Notes: generated by a model from the sequence alone, not told the origin. A stretch of DNA of 64,000 nucleotides from Prevotella melaninogenica (GCF_018127925.1 NZ_CP072348.1:875501-939500), one strand, 5' to 3'. Positions 19,698 to 28,465 are shown, numbered from the stretch's first letter. A program made the numbers and translations.

Positions 19698-19735
19698 CAA
19701 AGTACGATAAAACTATAATTCTATAGTATAGTTTT
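19698..19735 (-). promoter_or_regulatory. Putative efflux-operon promoter and operator
   Basis: On the minus strand TACTTTG (19698-19704) is a slightly short -7 box about 90 bases before the adaptor ATG. Directly upstream lies the dyad AAAACTATA / TATAGTTTT with a 9-base spacer (19709-19735), covering the -33 region. This is a typical repressor layout, but no regulator gene is adjacent. Confidence 0.45.
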
Positions 19736-19802
19736 GAGCGTACAAATTTAATATTATTATTTAATTCAACTCTGTTTATAACTTCTTTTTTAACAATAAT
19801 TT

Positions 19803-21227
19803 CTATACCAACCCTAATTCCTTTGCCTTTTCTCGTAATAAAGCTAAAAGCGGTTCACGTTCATTAGGAACTTTATTATCGAGCACAGCATCCTTTAGCG
19901 TTTTTTTCAAAACTCCGACCTCCCTACTCGGCTTCAAATTAAACATCTCCATAATCTCGTTTCCATCAACACAAGGCTGTAAAAGACGCTTATAATCACG
20001 GTCTTTCAAGTCCTTTAGTTTCTCACGAACAATACGGAAGTTATCCAAGAAGCGTTGTTTTCGAACAGCATTCTTACTTGTTATATCTGCCTCACAGAGT
20101 GTCATCAAGTCATCAATGTCGTCACCTGCATCATTCATCAATCGACGTACCGCAGAGTCGGTCACCTCTTCATCAGCAATAGCAATCGGACGCATATGTA
20201 AGTCAACTTGTTTCTGCACATACTTCATCTTGCTATCCATCGGGAGTTTAAGACGACGAAAGATAGTTGGAACCATTTTTGCACCAACAAAGTTATGGTT
20301 GTGGAAGGTCCAACCTACTGTTGCATCCCAACGTTTACACTTAGCCTTACCGACATCATGCAACAATGCCGACCAACGCAACCAAAGATTATCCGTATGC
20401 TTACAAATATTATCTAACACCTCTAAGGTGTGATAGAAGTTATTCTTATGTGCACGTCCATTTCTTGTGTCTACAACATCAAGTGCAACAAGCTCTGGAA
20501 GGATGAGTTGTAAGAGTCCACAACGATACAACTCTATAAAGCCCTTACTTGGAGTTGCCGTCATCATTATCTTATTCAACTCTTCCTCAATACGCTCTCC
20601 ACTAATAATCTTGATTCGTTCTGCATTACGCTCCAAAGCCTCGAAGGTCTCGTCTTCTATGAAAAAGTTAAGCTGTGTAGCAAAACGTACACAACGCATC
20701 ATACGCAATGGATCATCTGAGAAGGTTACATCAGGATCAAGTGGTGTACGGATAATACCATCCCAAAGGTCATCAATACCTCCAAATGGGTCTACCAATT
20801 CTCCGAAACGTGCTTTATTCAAGCATACCGCCATCGCATTAATCGTAAAGTCACGACGATTCTGGTCATCTTCTAATGTACCGTCTTCAACTATTGGTTT
20901 CCTGCTGTCGTGGCTATAACTTTCCTTTCTTGCTCCGACAAATTCAACTTCGATATTCTTGTACTTTACTTGTGCTGTACCAAAATTACGGAAGACTGAC
21001 AAATGTGCCTTCTTACCCAAGATGGCTTTCAATTCACTTGCAACCTGAATACCACTCCCAACAACAACGACATCAATGTCATTTGAAGGACGTTCCAAAA
21101 ACAAATCACGAACGTAACCACCTACGACATAGCATTCTAATCCAAGTTTATCGGCTGCTGTTGAAATATGATGAAATATATCTTTGTCTATAAGCTGTGC
21201 CAATTCGGCATCTGAAAGATCTCGCAT
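19803..21227 (-). CDS. cca: tRNA nucleotidyltransferase / poly(A) polymerase family with HD domain
   Basis: A 474-residue class II nucleotidyltransferase that adds or repairs the 3' CCA of tRNAs. The N-terminal polymerase domain shows VVGGYVRD and the metal pair in NDIDVVVVG; the RRDFTINAMA and DPLRMMRCVRFATQL motifs follow; a C-terminal HD domain carries LLHDVGKAKCKR. The layout fits Bacteroidetes CCA enzymes. The one tRNA in the window (45371) already encodes CCA, so a repair role is plausible. Start and length are normal. Confidence 0.93.
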   Translation of the reverse strand: MRDLSDAELAQLIDKDIFHHISTAADKLGLECYVVGGYVRDLFLERPSNDIDVVVVGSGIQVASELKAILGKKAHLSVFRNFGTAQVKYKNIEVEFVGARKESYSHDSRKPIVEDGTLEDDQNRRDFTINAMAVCLNKARFGELVDPFGGIDDLWDGIIRTPLDPDVTFSDDPLRMMRCVRFATQLNFFIEDETFEALERNAERIKIISGERIEEELNKIMMTATPSKGFIELYRCGLLQLILPELVALDVVDTRNGRAHKNNFYHTLEVLDNICKHTDNLWLRWSALLHDVGKAKCKRWDATVGWTFHNHNFVGAKMVPTIFRRLKLPMDSKMKYVQKQVDLHMRPIAIADEEVTDSAVRRLMNDAGDDIDDLMTLCEADITSKNAVRKQRFLDNFRIVREKLKDLKDRDYKRLLQPCVDGNEIMEMFNLKPSREVGVLKKTLKDAVLDNKVPNEREPLLALLREKAKELGLV

Positions 21228-21325
21228 AATTAAATGTTATCTGTGTATGAATAGCCATGCAAAGATACGCATTTTAGTTAAGCCACACAAATAACTAACC
21301 TGTTTTGATAAGACCCTCAAAAAAT

Positions 21326-21369
21326 AGTTCGCGAACAATCTTAAGAAAGTTCGCGAATTCTATTTGATT
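21326..21369. repeat. Array D: two 22-bp units with TTCGCGAA palindrome
   Basis: GTTCGCGAA occurs at 21327 and again at 21349, exactly 22 bases apart, in two units (21326-21347 and 21348-21369). TTCGCGAA is a perfect 8-bp palindrome. It lies between the HU-like gene and cca, both minus strand. Confidence 0.55.
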
Positions 21370-21571
21370 TATTCTTGATTAAAGCTAATCCTTTACTATA
21401 AACAATTTGCGGAGAGAGGAGAAGGCCCTCAACTCCCCCGAAAGAGGAAGAACCCCATTTGCAGAATATTCGCTATAAGGCTTACCTTATAAGGTTTACG
21501 CTCAAAATCTTTGCTGTGTGCCGTTTGGCTTATCATTCACAATAATACATTCAAACATGTGGGGGTATCTC
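21370..21571. other. Gene-free stretch between cca and the HU-like gene
   Basis: Apart from a short C-rich segment (ACTCCCCCGAAAGAGG near 21432) resembling the REP-like hairpin downstream, I see no gene or strong structure here. Confidence 0.4.
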
Positions 21572-21620
21572 GGTGTTCACTCCCCTCTCCAATAGGAGAG
21601 GGGTTGGGGGTGAGGCCGCT
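21572..21620 (-). repeat. REP-like C-rich hairpin downstream of the HU-like gene
   Basis: CCCCTCTCC-AATA-GGAGAGGGG (21582-21603), flanked by TTGGGGGTGAG. A relative (CCCCCAACCCCTCC-GAAA-GGAGGGG) occurs at 52478-52503. It lies about 25 bases past the HU-like stop and may act as a terminator. Confidence 0.65.
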
Positions 21621-21628
21621 TGATTGGT

Positions 21629-22063
21629 TTAGCCTTCTGGCAAAGGTCCAGGAGTCTTTCCGCCCCCTTCTTCCTTAGAGCCCGATTTTTCCTCTTTCAC
21701 TGTCTCATACGAGTTCTCGCGCAGCGCAGCCTTCAGTTCTACACCTGGCGTAAACGTTACGCGCGGCTTGATGGTCTCTGTCTTAAAAGCCTTTTCCGTT
21801 GCAGCCCCCTCGCTTGACAGTGTCAAGCGCATCGTGCCAAACTCGCCCAGCTGCACGCTAAAACCGTCACGAAGATAATGAGGCAGACAATCCATAAAGT
21901 TCGACAGTACGTTCTCAATGTCACCACGCGTCAGCGAAGAACGCCCCGCAATGTCATGCGCAATATCATGCAGACTTTTCTTGCCCAAATTTACGGGATT
22001 AGCATAGAGTTTTACCTCTGTTTTCTTTTGCGGATTCTTCCGCGCTACTAATTTGATTCTCAT
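21629..22063 (-). CDS. HU-like DNA-binding protein with Gly-rich tail
   Basis: A 144-residue protein of the Bacteroidetes HU-related (histone-like) family. Residues 1-110 give the HU/IHF fold (KSLHDIAHDIAGRSSLTRGDIENVL, then LSSEGAATEKAF and RVTFTPGVELKAAL); residues 120-144 form a low-complexity tail (SKEEGGGKTPGPLPEG). Such proteins bind DNA nonspecifically and shape the nucleoid; many paralogues per genome are usual in Prevotella. It sits alone, with a 20-bp palindrome 209-259 bases upstream. Confidence 0.88.
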   Translation of the reverse strand: MRIKLVARKNPQKKTEVKLYANPVNLGKKSLHDIAHDIAGRSSLTRGDIENVLSNFMDCLPHYLRDGFSVQLGEFGTMRLTLSSEGAATEKAFKTETIKPRVTFTPGVELKAALRENSYETVKEEKSGSKEEGGGKTPGPLPEG

Positions 22064-22271
22064 AATATCAAATATTTTTAAAAGTGAATAAATTATTTAT
22101 AAGGGAGTTTCCCTTGGAATTTATATCCTACGAAAAAGTATTTGCTTATTTCCCCATTCAACCCTCTATTACTTCCGTTCAATCAATGACTGTTAGTCTA
22201 GAGTAGAGTCTAGGAAGATAAAAAATACATACGGTCAGAAGAAAATTTTTCTTTGAGAAAAATATTTTTTC

Positions 22272-22322
22272 ATACGGTTCCCCGTAAATTTCTAACCGTA
22301 TTAAATTTACGGGGAACCGTAT
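22272..22322. repeat. Perfect 20-bp inverted repeat
   Basis: atacggttccccgtaaattt (22272-22291) and its exact reverse complement (22303-22322) are separated by an 11-base loop. AT-rich flanks extend the stem. It lies between the surface-lipoprotein gene and the HU-like gene, both minus strand. The rest of 22064-22271 shows nothing clear. Confidence 0.85.
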
Positions 22323-22381
22323 AAAAATTTTCTTTCCTTCGCAGTCTAATTTCAGCAAGTCGTTTTCCTCACAGTTCAACT

Positions 22382-22447
22382 TGCTTTCGTCATTGACAAA
22401 ATATACTTTCGTGCTCCATGAAATGTACTTTCGTCAAAATGGCTTTT
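22382..22447. repeat. Array E: three 22-bp units TRCTTTCGT
   Basis: TGCTTTCGT at 22382, TACTTTCGT at 22404 and TACTTTCGT at 22426 are exactly 22 bases apart. The array ends 16 bases before the stop of the surface-lipoprotein gene. Confidence 0.65.
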
Positions 22448-22463
22448 AAACTTTGTTGAAATC

Positions 22464-24059
22464 TTACTCGAATGCCTGTGCCCTGTGTCCAGCATAACGT
22501 TGATTGATGCCTACACTAATAGAACTATTAGTGATTTCGAGGTAGTATGCAAGTAAATTACTACCACCATTAACTGGACTAGCGCTAGACGACCAATAAT
22601 AGCCCCAATCACCACAGTTAAGCAATTTTCCCTGAAAACCTCCATAAGTTCCTATAGACGGTAAAAAGAAAAATTTACTTATCTCAGAAGCAGACGGTAG
22701 GATGTTGGAAACAGTAGTATTGCTTGTAGTATTTTGAGTAGTACGCCAATCAGTACCATCATAAGCATGCTCTTTATCATAACCACTAATGTAAGCTTTC
22801 TTCTTCAACCATACGCCACTTTTATATAAGTGCCCCATAGTTGTCCATACCTCGTCATGATCCAAGCGAGGGTCGCCCTTCATACAGTACCATGACATCT
22901 CATTGACATTGGGGAGAGTCTGAAAGAAAGGAGTTGTCGCATCATTTCTTACATACATACCAGGATTACTGTCGTTAAACCAGCGGGTTGGATCTGTCGC
23001 TTTACTTTGTGGATAGAATGTAGAAGCTGTAGCACCAGGTAAATAATATCTGAGAGTTGGCTGCCATAGAGGATTGTTATGTGTCCATTCGTAACCTTTC
23101 CAGTATTGATCCTGTGCATCCCACATATAGTAATGATCGCCGTCGTAACTGGTTACGTTGAGATCGGCCGTCATATCGTAGTAGGTATTCTTTGCATAAT
23201 TGAAAGAACTTAGTGTTTTAGTAATAGTACCTTCTACTTCAGTTGCTACATCCCTCACCCAATAACGTATTTTAAGTGTATGTGTACCGGGCTTAATAAC
23301 CATGTAAGCACCGTTAGTACTTACACTGGAAGAGGTAGTGTTGAGTGGGAAGCCGTTAGGGTTACTACCCCATCCTCCAGTGGTGAGTATAATTTTTTTA
23401 CCACTACCAGAACCAGTCAGTTCGCCTGTTGTAGAGTTGAGAGTATAGGTATCGGTGATATCGTTGTCAGAGGTTACTTCAACCTTTGTAAGGTAGCAGT
23501 CTCTCAGAACTGTATTGCTTGTGTAAGGCTGAAAGACAAGGATAGCTGCCTGATGGTCAAGTGCAAAAGCAAACGAACCGTTTGACTGTTTCGATGCATC
23601 AGCCGTTCCGCAGTCACCTGATACGCCGAGGTAAACAGTTGAATTTGGTGTTTCTTGAAACTGAGAGGCTGAAATAGTTACTTGGTCATTGCTACCGTTT
23701 CTACCAGGATAATAAACCTTATAAGTTGTGCTATTTTCAAATTTACCAGGCACCTTAAATTTGAAAGAAGCAACTTTGGCAGATGGTGCGTTATTACTTT
23801 TTTGCCATGTGCCGTCGTCGTCCTTTACATAAATATAGTCGCCTGCTTCCCAAAAGAAATCACCACTGGTGTAGTCCATTGAAGTGCGGGTCTTAGCCTC
23901 GTCACCTGCTACGAAAGTTGTTAGATTCTTGTCGTTATCAGTCTCTGTACTTGTTGTACCCTGTGCTACATCTTCATTGGCACACGAAGCGAACACCAAA
24001 GCGAGCCCACAGAAAGTTGCGAACGAAAGCAGGCGTGTCTTAAATAAATTCTTTTTCAT
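22464..24059 (-). CDS. Fimbrillin-like surface lipoprotein with FISUMP-type C terminus
   Basis: A 531-residue lipoprotein; signal peptide and lipobox LVFASCAN (Cys26). Residues 30-280 resemble FimA/Mfa-like beta-sandwich domains (TRTSMDYTSGDFFWEAGDYI, then VYYPGRNGSNDQV, and FALDHQAAILVF). Residues 310-531 resemble the lectin-like Fibrobacter-paralogous domain (FLPSIGTYGG, WGYYWSSSASP, and HRAQAFE). Surface exposure and a role in adhesion or glycan binding are inferred. The 69-residue gene lies 54 bases upstream on the same strand. The sequence is Ser/Thr-rich, unlike its neighbours. Confidence 0.8.
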   Translation of the reverse strand: MKKNLFKTRLLSFATFCGLALVFASCANEDVAQGTTSTETDNDKNLTTFVAGDEAKTRTSMDYTSGDFFWEAGDYIYVKDDDGTWQKSNNAPSAKVASFKFKVPGKFENSTTYKVYYPGRNGSNDQVTISASQFQETPNSTVYLGVSGDCGTADASKQSNGSFAFALDHQAAILVFQPYTSNTVLRDCYLTKVEVTSDNDITDTYTLNSTTGELTGSGSGKKIILTTGGWGSNPNGFPLNTTSSSVSTNGAYMVIKPGTHTLKIRYWVRDVATEVEGTITKTLSSFNYAKNTYYDMTADLNVTSYDGDHYYMWDAQDQYWKGYEWTHNNPLWQPTLRYYLPGATASTFYPQSKATDPTRWFNDSNPGMYVRNDATTPFFQTLPNVNEMSWYCMKGDPRLDHDEVWTTMGHLYKSGVWLKKKAYISGYDKEHAYDGTDWRTTQNTTSNTTVSNILPSASEISKFFFLPSIGTYGGFQGKLLNCGDWGYYWSSSASPVNGGSNLLAYYLEITNSSISVGINQRYAGHRAQAFE

Positions 24060-24113
24060 TGTCTGTCTTTTCTTTTTTGATTCTGTTTTCTTTTTTATTA
24101 ATAACTCTCTTAC

Positions 24114-24323
24114 TTAGTCTTCCCATGGAGAAGAAGTACCCTTGCTACTTTCCTCTATGTCTTCCCACTCTGCTACGGCCTTAGCACTTGATGGACCTGA
24201 AGCGTGATGTCCAGGCTTGTGCTGGCTTGGGAAAGAGGTAGCCATAAGACTAGTTTCTTCACTCATCTTTGCTATCTGGCACTGTGGCACGAGATAGGCT
24301 TTTCTTTCTTTTGTTTTCATCAT
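24114..24323 (-). CDS. Small 69-residue Prevotella peptide with HKPGHH motif
   Basis: I recognise no named family. The first 30 residues (MMKTKERKAYLVPQCQIAKM) have the Y-x-x-P-Q-x pattern common at the start of short orphan proteins in Bacteroidales, then SLMATS. The second half holds QHKPGHHASGPSSAK and an acidic, Trp-containing end (AEWEDIEESSK...PWED). No signal peptide or membrane segment is visible. It lies 54 bases before the surface lipoprotein gene and is probably cotranscribed. The MATS/FPSQ boundary looks like a leader/core split, but that is speculative. Confidence 0.55.
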   Translation of the reverse strand: MMKTKERKAYLVPQCQIAKMSEETSLMATSFPSQHKPGHHASGPSSAKAVAEWEDIEESSKGTSSPWED

Positions 24324-24745
<422 letters not shown>

Positions 24746-24780
24746 GCAAAATATCTGAAACTACCAAATATAAAGCACTA

Positions 24781-24863
24781 AAAAAGGCAAAGAAATCAAA
24801 GTTTCTTTGCTGTGCTGGATTGGCTGGATATGTCATTGCTAATTGTTTCACGCCGCAAAGATA
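24781..24863 (-). ncRNA. Candidate short RNA (promoter plus terminator)
   Basis: On the minus strand a -7 box TATCTTTG (+ strand 24856-24863) is followed about 45 bases later by a perfect hairpin GCAAAGAAA-CTTTGA-TTTCTTTGC and CTTTTTT (24781-24810). The predicted transcript is about 65-75 bases. No -33 box is obvious. It may equally be an attenuator. Confidence 0.3.
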
Positions 24864-25010
24864 AGAAGAAATATTGGAATAATAAAAAAATGTAGAAGAA
24901 AAATATATAAATCATGAAAAGAAAGCAGAACTGTGAGCTATATATGTGGACTATCAGCAAGAAGGATGGGATTAGTTGGTAATTCATTCGTTTATTACAA
25001 TGAAATTCTG

Positions 25011-25018
25011 TATTTTTG
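25011..25018 (+). promoter_or_regulatory. -7 box upstream of the DUF1599 gene
   Basis: TATTTTTG matches TAnnTTTG, 21 bases before the ATG at 25040. It would drive the run from DUF1599 towards tpiA. Confidence 0.55.
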
Positions 25019-25039
25019 CAGTCAAATTGATTCACAATA

Positions 25040-25588
25040 ATGGCAAGTCAACTGACAAAGACACAGCAGGAATTTCAAGATGTACTCGCAGAGTGCAGAA
25101 GTCTCTTTGAAAAGAAGCTCCACGACTATGGTGCTTCATGGCGTATTTTGCGCCCTTCTTCCCTTACTGATCAGCTTTTTATTAAGGCGAAACGCATCCG
25201 TTCTTTGGAGATTACGGGTGAAAGTTTGGTGGGTGAAGGTATTCGCCCAGAGTTCATCGCGCTGATAAACTACAGTATCGTAGGACTTATCCAGTTGGAA
25301 AAAGGCTTTGTCGACAACGTTGACATGACACCTGATGAGGCATTAGCACTATACGATAGCTACGCAAAGGAATCTTACGAGCTGATGATAAAGAAGAATC
25401 ACGACTATGGCGAGGCTTGGCGCGATATGCGTGTCAGCAGCTATACCGACCTTATCTTAACAAAGATTGAACGCATTAAGGAGATTGAAGACCTTGGCGG
25501 TGCAACACTCGTCAGCGAGGGTATCGATGCCAATTATATGGATATAATGAACTACGCTGTTTTTGGAGCAATCAAACTACATGAATAA
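25040..25588 (+). CDS. DUF1599 (nucleotide modification-associated domain 1) protein, duplicated
   Basis: A 182-residue protein made of two copies of the same module: residues 15-90 (KKLHDYGASWRILRPSS, then LVGEGIRPEFIALINYSIVG) and 108-182 (KKNHDYGEAWRDMRVSS, then LVSEGIDANYMDIMNYAVFG). This is DUF1599, also called nucleotide modification-associated domain 1; the HDYG and WR residues probably form a conserved site. The catalysed reaction is unknown. Its last 8 bases overlap the next gene, indicating coupling. In Bacteroidales it is commonly found beside the DoxX-like gene and tpiA. Confidence 0.9.
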   Translation: MASQLTKTQQEFQDVLAECRSLFEKKLHDYGASWRILRPSSLTDQLFIKAKRIRSLEITGESLVGEGIRPEFIALINYSIVGLIQLEKGFVDNVDMTPDEALALYDSYAKESYELMIKKNHDYGEAWRDMRVSSYTDLILTKIERIKEIEDLGGATLVSEGIDANYMDIMNYAVFGAIKLHE

Positions 25589-26891
25589 AATAAAGTCCAT
25601 ACTGGTAAACTTCAGCCGTGCCCTACTTGCTTTGACATTCATCTTTTCGGGTTTTGTCAAAGCGATTGACCCTTTAGGTTCGCAATATAAGATTGCAGAA
25701 TACTTAGAGGCGGTGCAGTTGTCGGCATATATTCCAGATTGGGCACAATTGATTTTATCAGTCGGACTATCAGCAATAGAGTTCACCTTGGGTGTGATGC
25801 TCTTGCTTGCTATCCGTCGCCGACTCGCCAGCAAGTTATCACTCATCATGATGGTAGTGATGACGCTTGTAACCCTTTGGCTTACTGTAAGCAATCCAAT
25901 ACAAGACTGTGGATGCTTCGGTGATGCCATTCATCTCACGAATACGCAGACATTCATCAAGAATCTAATCCTCTTGACAGCAGCCATCATCCTTGCATGC
26001 TGGCCACTTTATCAAATACGCTTTGTATCAAAAACAAATCAGTGGATAGCCTTTTATTTCACGATTGTCTTTATTGTCACAGCCTCCACACTGAGTCTTT
26101 ATCATCTACCTATCTTTGATTTCCGTCCTTACTACATCGGACAGAATATCAAAAAGGGAATGGAAATACCCAAAGGGGCTAAGCTAACGACTTATAAGAC
26201 GACCTTCATCTGTGAGAAGAATGGCGTAACAAAAGAATTCACTGAAAATGATTACCCATACGATGATTCAACATGGGTGTTCAAAGACACACATCAAGAG
26301 ATTCTCGAAAAAGGCTATGAACCTCCTATCCACGACTTTTCAATTACTGACGAAAAGACAGGAGAAGACCTTACTGATAGCATACTAACCAAAGATGGAT
26401 ATACTTTCCTACTCGTAGCTCCAGTATTGGAGCGTGCCGATGATAGTAACTTTGGTGAGATTGATGCTATCTATGAATACGCGAAAGAGAATGGTTATGG
26501 TTTCTATGGACTCACAGCAAGTACGGATAAAGCCGTAAAACACTGGCGAGATATTACAGGAGCCGAGTATCCATTCTATACGACGGATGGTACAACCCTA
26601 AAAACCATTATCCGAAGTAATCCCGGTTTGGTACTGCTTTATAAAGGCACCATCATCAATAAGTGGAGTCATAATGACCTGCCAAAACAAGCAGAACTAA
26701 ACGCTCCATTGTCACTTATTGAGGCAGGACGTGAACCAGAAAATAAGACATGGACAAAGATTGTGCTAATCCTCATTTGCTATATCTTCCCGCTGACCCT
26801 CCTTATTGTTGCCGACCGCATCTGGTCATGGACACGATGGGTAAGAAAGCGCGAGGAATGGTTGAAGCAAAAAGAGGAGTGGTTAATATAA
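25581..26891 (+). CDS. DoxX/MauE-like membrane protein with thioredoxin-like C-terminal domain (BT_3928 type)
   Basis: 436 residues from the ATG at 25581, which overlaps the previous gene by 8 bases. Residues 8-150 hold four transmembrane helices of the DoxX/MauE type with the DCGCFGDAIHLTNTQTFIKN signature; a further helix lies near 160-178, a periplasmic thioredoxin-like region spans 240-375 (HDFSITDEKTGEDLTDSIL, then YTFLLVAPV, but no CxxC), and a C-terminal helix sits near 395-415. A role in periplasmic redox or quinone-linked chemistry is inferred from family. tpiA follows after 48 bases. Confidence 0.88.
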   Translation: MNKIKSILVNFSRALLALTFIFSGFVKAIDPLGSQYKIAEYLEAVQLSAYIPDWAQLILSVGLSAIEFTLGVMLLLAIRRRLASKLSLIMMVVMTLVTLWLTVSNPIQDCGCFGDAIHLTNTQTFIKNLILLTAAIILACWPLYQIRFVSKTNQWIAFYFTIVFIVTASTLSLYHLPIFDFRPYYIGQNIKKGMEIPKGAKLTTYKTTFICEKNGVTKEFTENDYPYDDSTWVFKDTHQEILEKGYEPPIHDFSITDEKTGEDLTDSILTKDGYTFLLVAPVLERADDSNFGEIDAIYEYAKENGYGFYGLTASTDKAVKHWRDITGAEYPFYTTDGTTLKTIIRSNPGLVLLYKGTIINKWSHNDLPKQAELNAPLSLIEAGREPENKTWTKIVLILICYIFPLTLLIVADRIWSWTRWVRKREEWLKQKEEWLI

Positions 26892-26939
26892 AAAGAACAA
26901 TCAAATAAATTATATCAACTTTTAAAACGTAAAAGACAA

Positions 26940-27701
26940 ATGAGAAAGAAAATTGTAGCAGGTAACTGGAAGATGAACGAGACCCTGCAGGAAGGTATTG
27001 CTTTGGCAAAGGAAATCAACGACTCATTGAAGGCAGAGAAGCCAAACTGTGATGTTGTTATCTGTACTCCATTCATTCACCTTGCAAGTGTTGCACAGGT
27101 ATTGGACGCTGAGGGCGTTGCTCTCGGTGCTGAAAACTGCGCTGACAAGGAGAAGGGTGCTTACACTGGTGAGGTTTCTGCCGCTATGGTAAAGAGTACT
27201 GGTGCACAGTATGTAATCCTCGGTCACTCTGAGCGTCGCCAGTACTATGGTGAGACAGCAGAGATTTTGAAGGAGAAGGTACAATTGGCATTGGCTAACG
27301 GCTTGAAGGTTATCTTCTGCTGCGGTGAGACTCTTGAGGAGCGTGAGGCTGAGAAGCAGAACGAGGTAGTAAAGGCTGAACTCAAGGGTTCTGTATTCCA
27401 CCTTTCTGCTGAGGAGTGGAAGAACATCGTTTTGGCTTACGAGCCAATCTGGGCTATCGGTACTGGTAAGACAGCTACATCTGATCAGGCTCAGGAGATG
27501 TTGGCTTACATCCGCTCTATCGTTGCTGAGAAGTATGGTAAAGAGGCTGCAGAGGACACAACAATCCTCTATGGTGGTAGCTGTAACGCAAGCAATGCTG
27601 CAGAGTTGTTCAGCAAGTCTGACATCGACGGTGGCTTGATTGGTGGTGCTTCATTGAAGGCTGCTGACTTCAAGGCTATCATCGACGCTTGGAAGAAGTA
27701 A
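26940..27701 (+). CDS. tpiA: Triosephosphate isomerase
   Basis: A 253-residue glycolytic enzyme interconverting dihydroxyacetone phosphate and glyceraldehyde-3-phosphate. Catalytic motifs are intact: GNWKMN (Lys), ILGHSERR (His), [15 protein letters not shown] (Glu and the flexible loop 6), and the phosphate-binding GGSC and GGLIGGASL. Codon use is strongly biased towards GCT/GGT, as expected for a highly expressed gene. A terminator follows. Confidence 0.99.
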   Translation: MRKKIVAGNWKMNETLQEGIALAKEINDSLKAEKPNCDVVICTPFIHLASVAQVLDAEGVALGAENCADKEKGAYTGEVSAAMVKSTGAQYVILGHSERRQYYGETAEILKEKVQLALANGLKVIFCCGETLEEREAEKQNEVVKAELKGSVFHLSAEEWKNIVLAYEPIWAIGTGKTATSDQAQEMLAYIRSIVAEKYGKEAAEDTTILYGGSCNASNAAELFSKSDIDGGLIGGASLKAADFKAIIDAWKK

Positions 27702-27716
27702 TTCAAAGAAAATCTA

Positions 27717-27780
27717 AGAGGCTGTATCAAATTGCTACTTGGTCAACAACCATTGGCATTTTTGATACAACCTCTATTTC
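27717..27780 (+). terminator. Terminator of tpiA
   Basis: Inverted repeat AGAGGCTGTATCAAA (27717) / TTTGATACAACCTCT (27761), with one G-U pair, then ATTTCAATTTTT. Confidence 0.75.
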
Positions 27781-27799
27781 AATTTTTATACACTAAAGA

Positions 27800-28465
27800 A
27801 TGAAAAGACTCCTTACAATCATAGTTTTTATGCTGACTGCTGTTGTGGCTGTTAATGCCCAAGGGTCGGTGACGGTGTCGCAGAGTGCCGAGATTGACGC
27901 ATTGGTGAATGGCAAGAAAGCTTCAAAGAAAAATAATAAAGACCGACAGAAAGTAGAGAGTCAAAACGAGAGCGCACGTCCAGCTATCAAGACGCCAGAC
28001 ACGAGACAGCTAACTGTTCCAAAGCTAAACGAGCATAAGCCAGAAATAGCACGCCCAGACAATAGCACCTTACAACCTGTCAGAACAAAGATTGTAAAAC
28101 GTTTAGTCAGAAGACCGCACGTCCCTTCATGGGATGAGGTTGAAGACACGCGGATTGTGACCAAACGTATCAAAAAAGGTACACAGAAAGTAAGAGGCTT
28201 CCGTGTACAAGTTTATAGCGGTGGTAATACTCGTATTGCTCACCAACAAGCAGACAAAGCAGGACAGAAAGCAAAACAGCTCTTCCCTGAGCAGCCTGTT
28301 TACGTACATTTCTATCCACCACGTTGGATGTGTCTTGTTGGTAACTTCACCAACTATGAGGCAGCAAAGAAGATTATGCGAACACTCCGAAAGGAAGGCT
28401 ATCCACATGCTAACGTCATCCGAATGATGGTGAGCATTAAGACAACACAACCTGTAGATTTCTAA
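27800..28465 (+). CDS. SPOR-domain periplasmic protein
   Basis: A 221-residue exported protein with a Sec signal peptide ending in VNAQ (residues 1-21). Residues 22-130 are basic and low-complexity (KKASKKNNKDRQ). Residues 135-215 form a SPOR domain (KVRGFRVQVYSGGNTRIAHQ, then VYVHFYPPRWMCLVGNFTNY, then A-KKIMRTLRKEGYP), which binds denuded peptidoglycan at the division site. It lies between tpiA and folE. Confidence 0.9.
   Translation: MKRLLTIIVFMLTAVVAVNAQGSVTVSQSAEIDALVNGKKASKKNNKDRQKVESQNESARPAIKTPDTRQLTVPKLNEHKPEIARPDNSTLQPVRTKIVKRLVRRPHVPSWDEVEDTRIVTKRIKKGTQKVRGFRVQVYSGGNTRIAHQQADKAGQKAKQLFPEQPVYVHFYPPRWMCLVGNFTNYEAAKKIMRTLRKEGYPHANVIRMMVSIKTTQPVDF

Noticed and set aside
22179-22379. 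66-codon minus-strand ORF
   Set aside because: It runs through the 20-bp palindrome and has no recognisable protein features; the frame is a by-product of the repeat.
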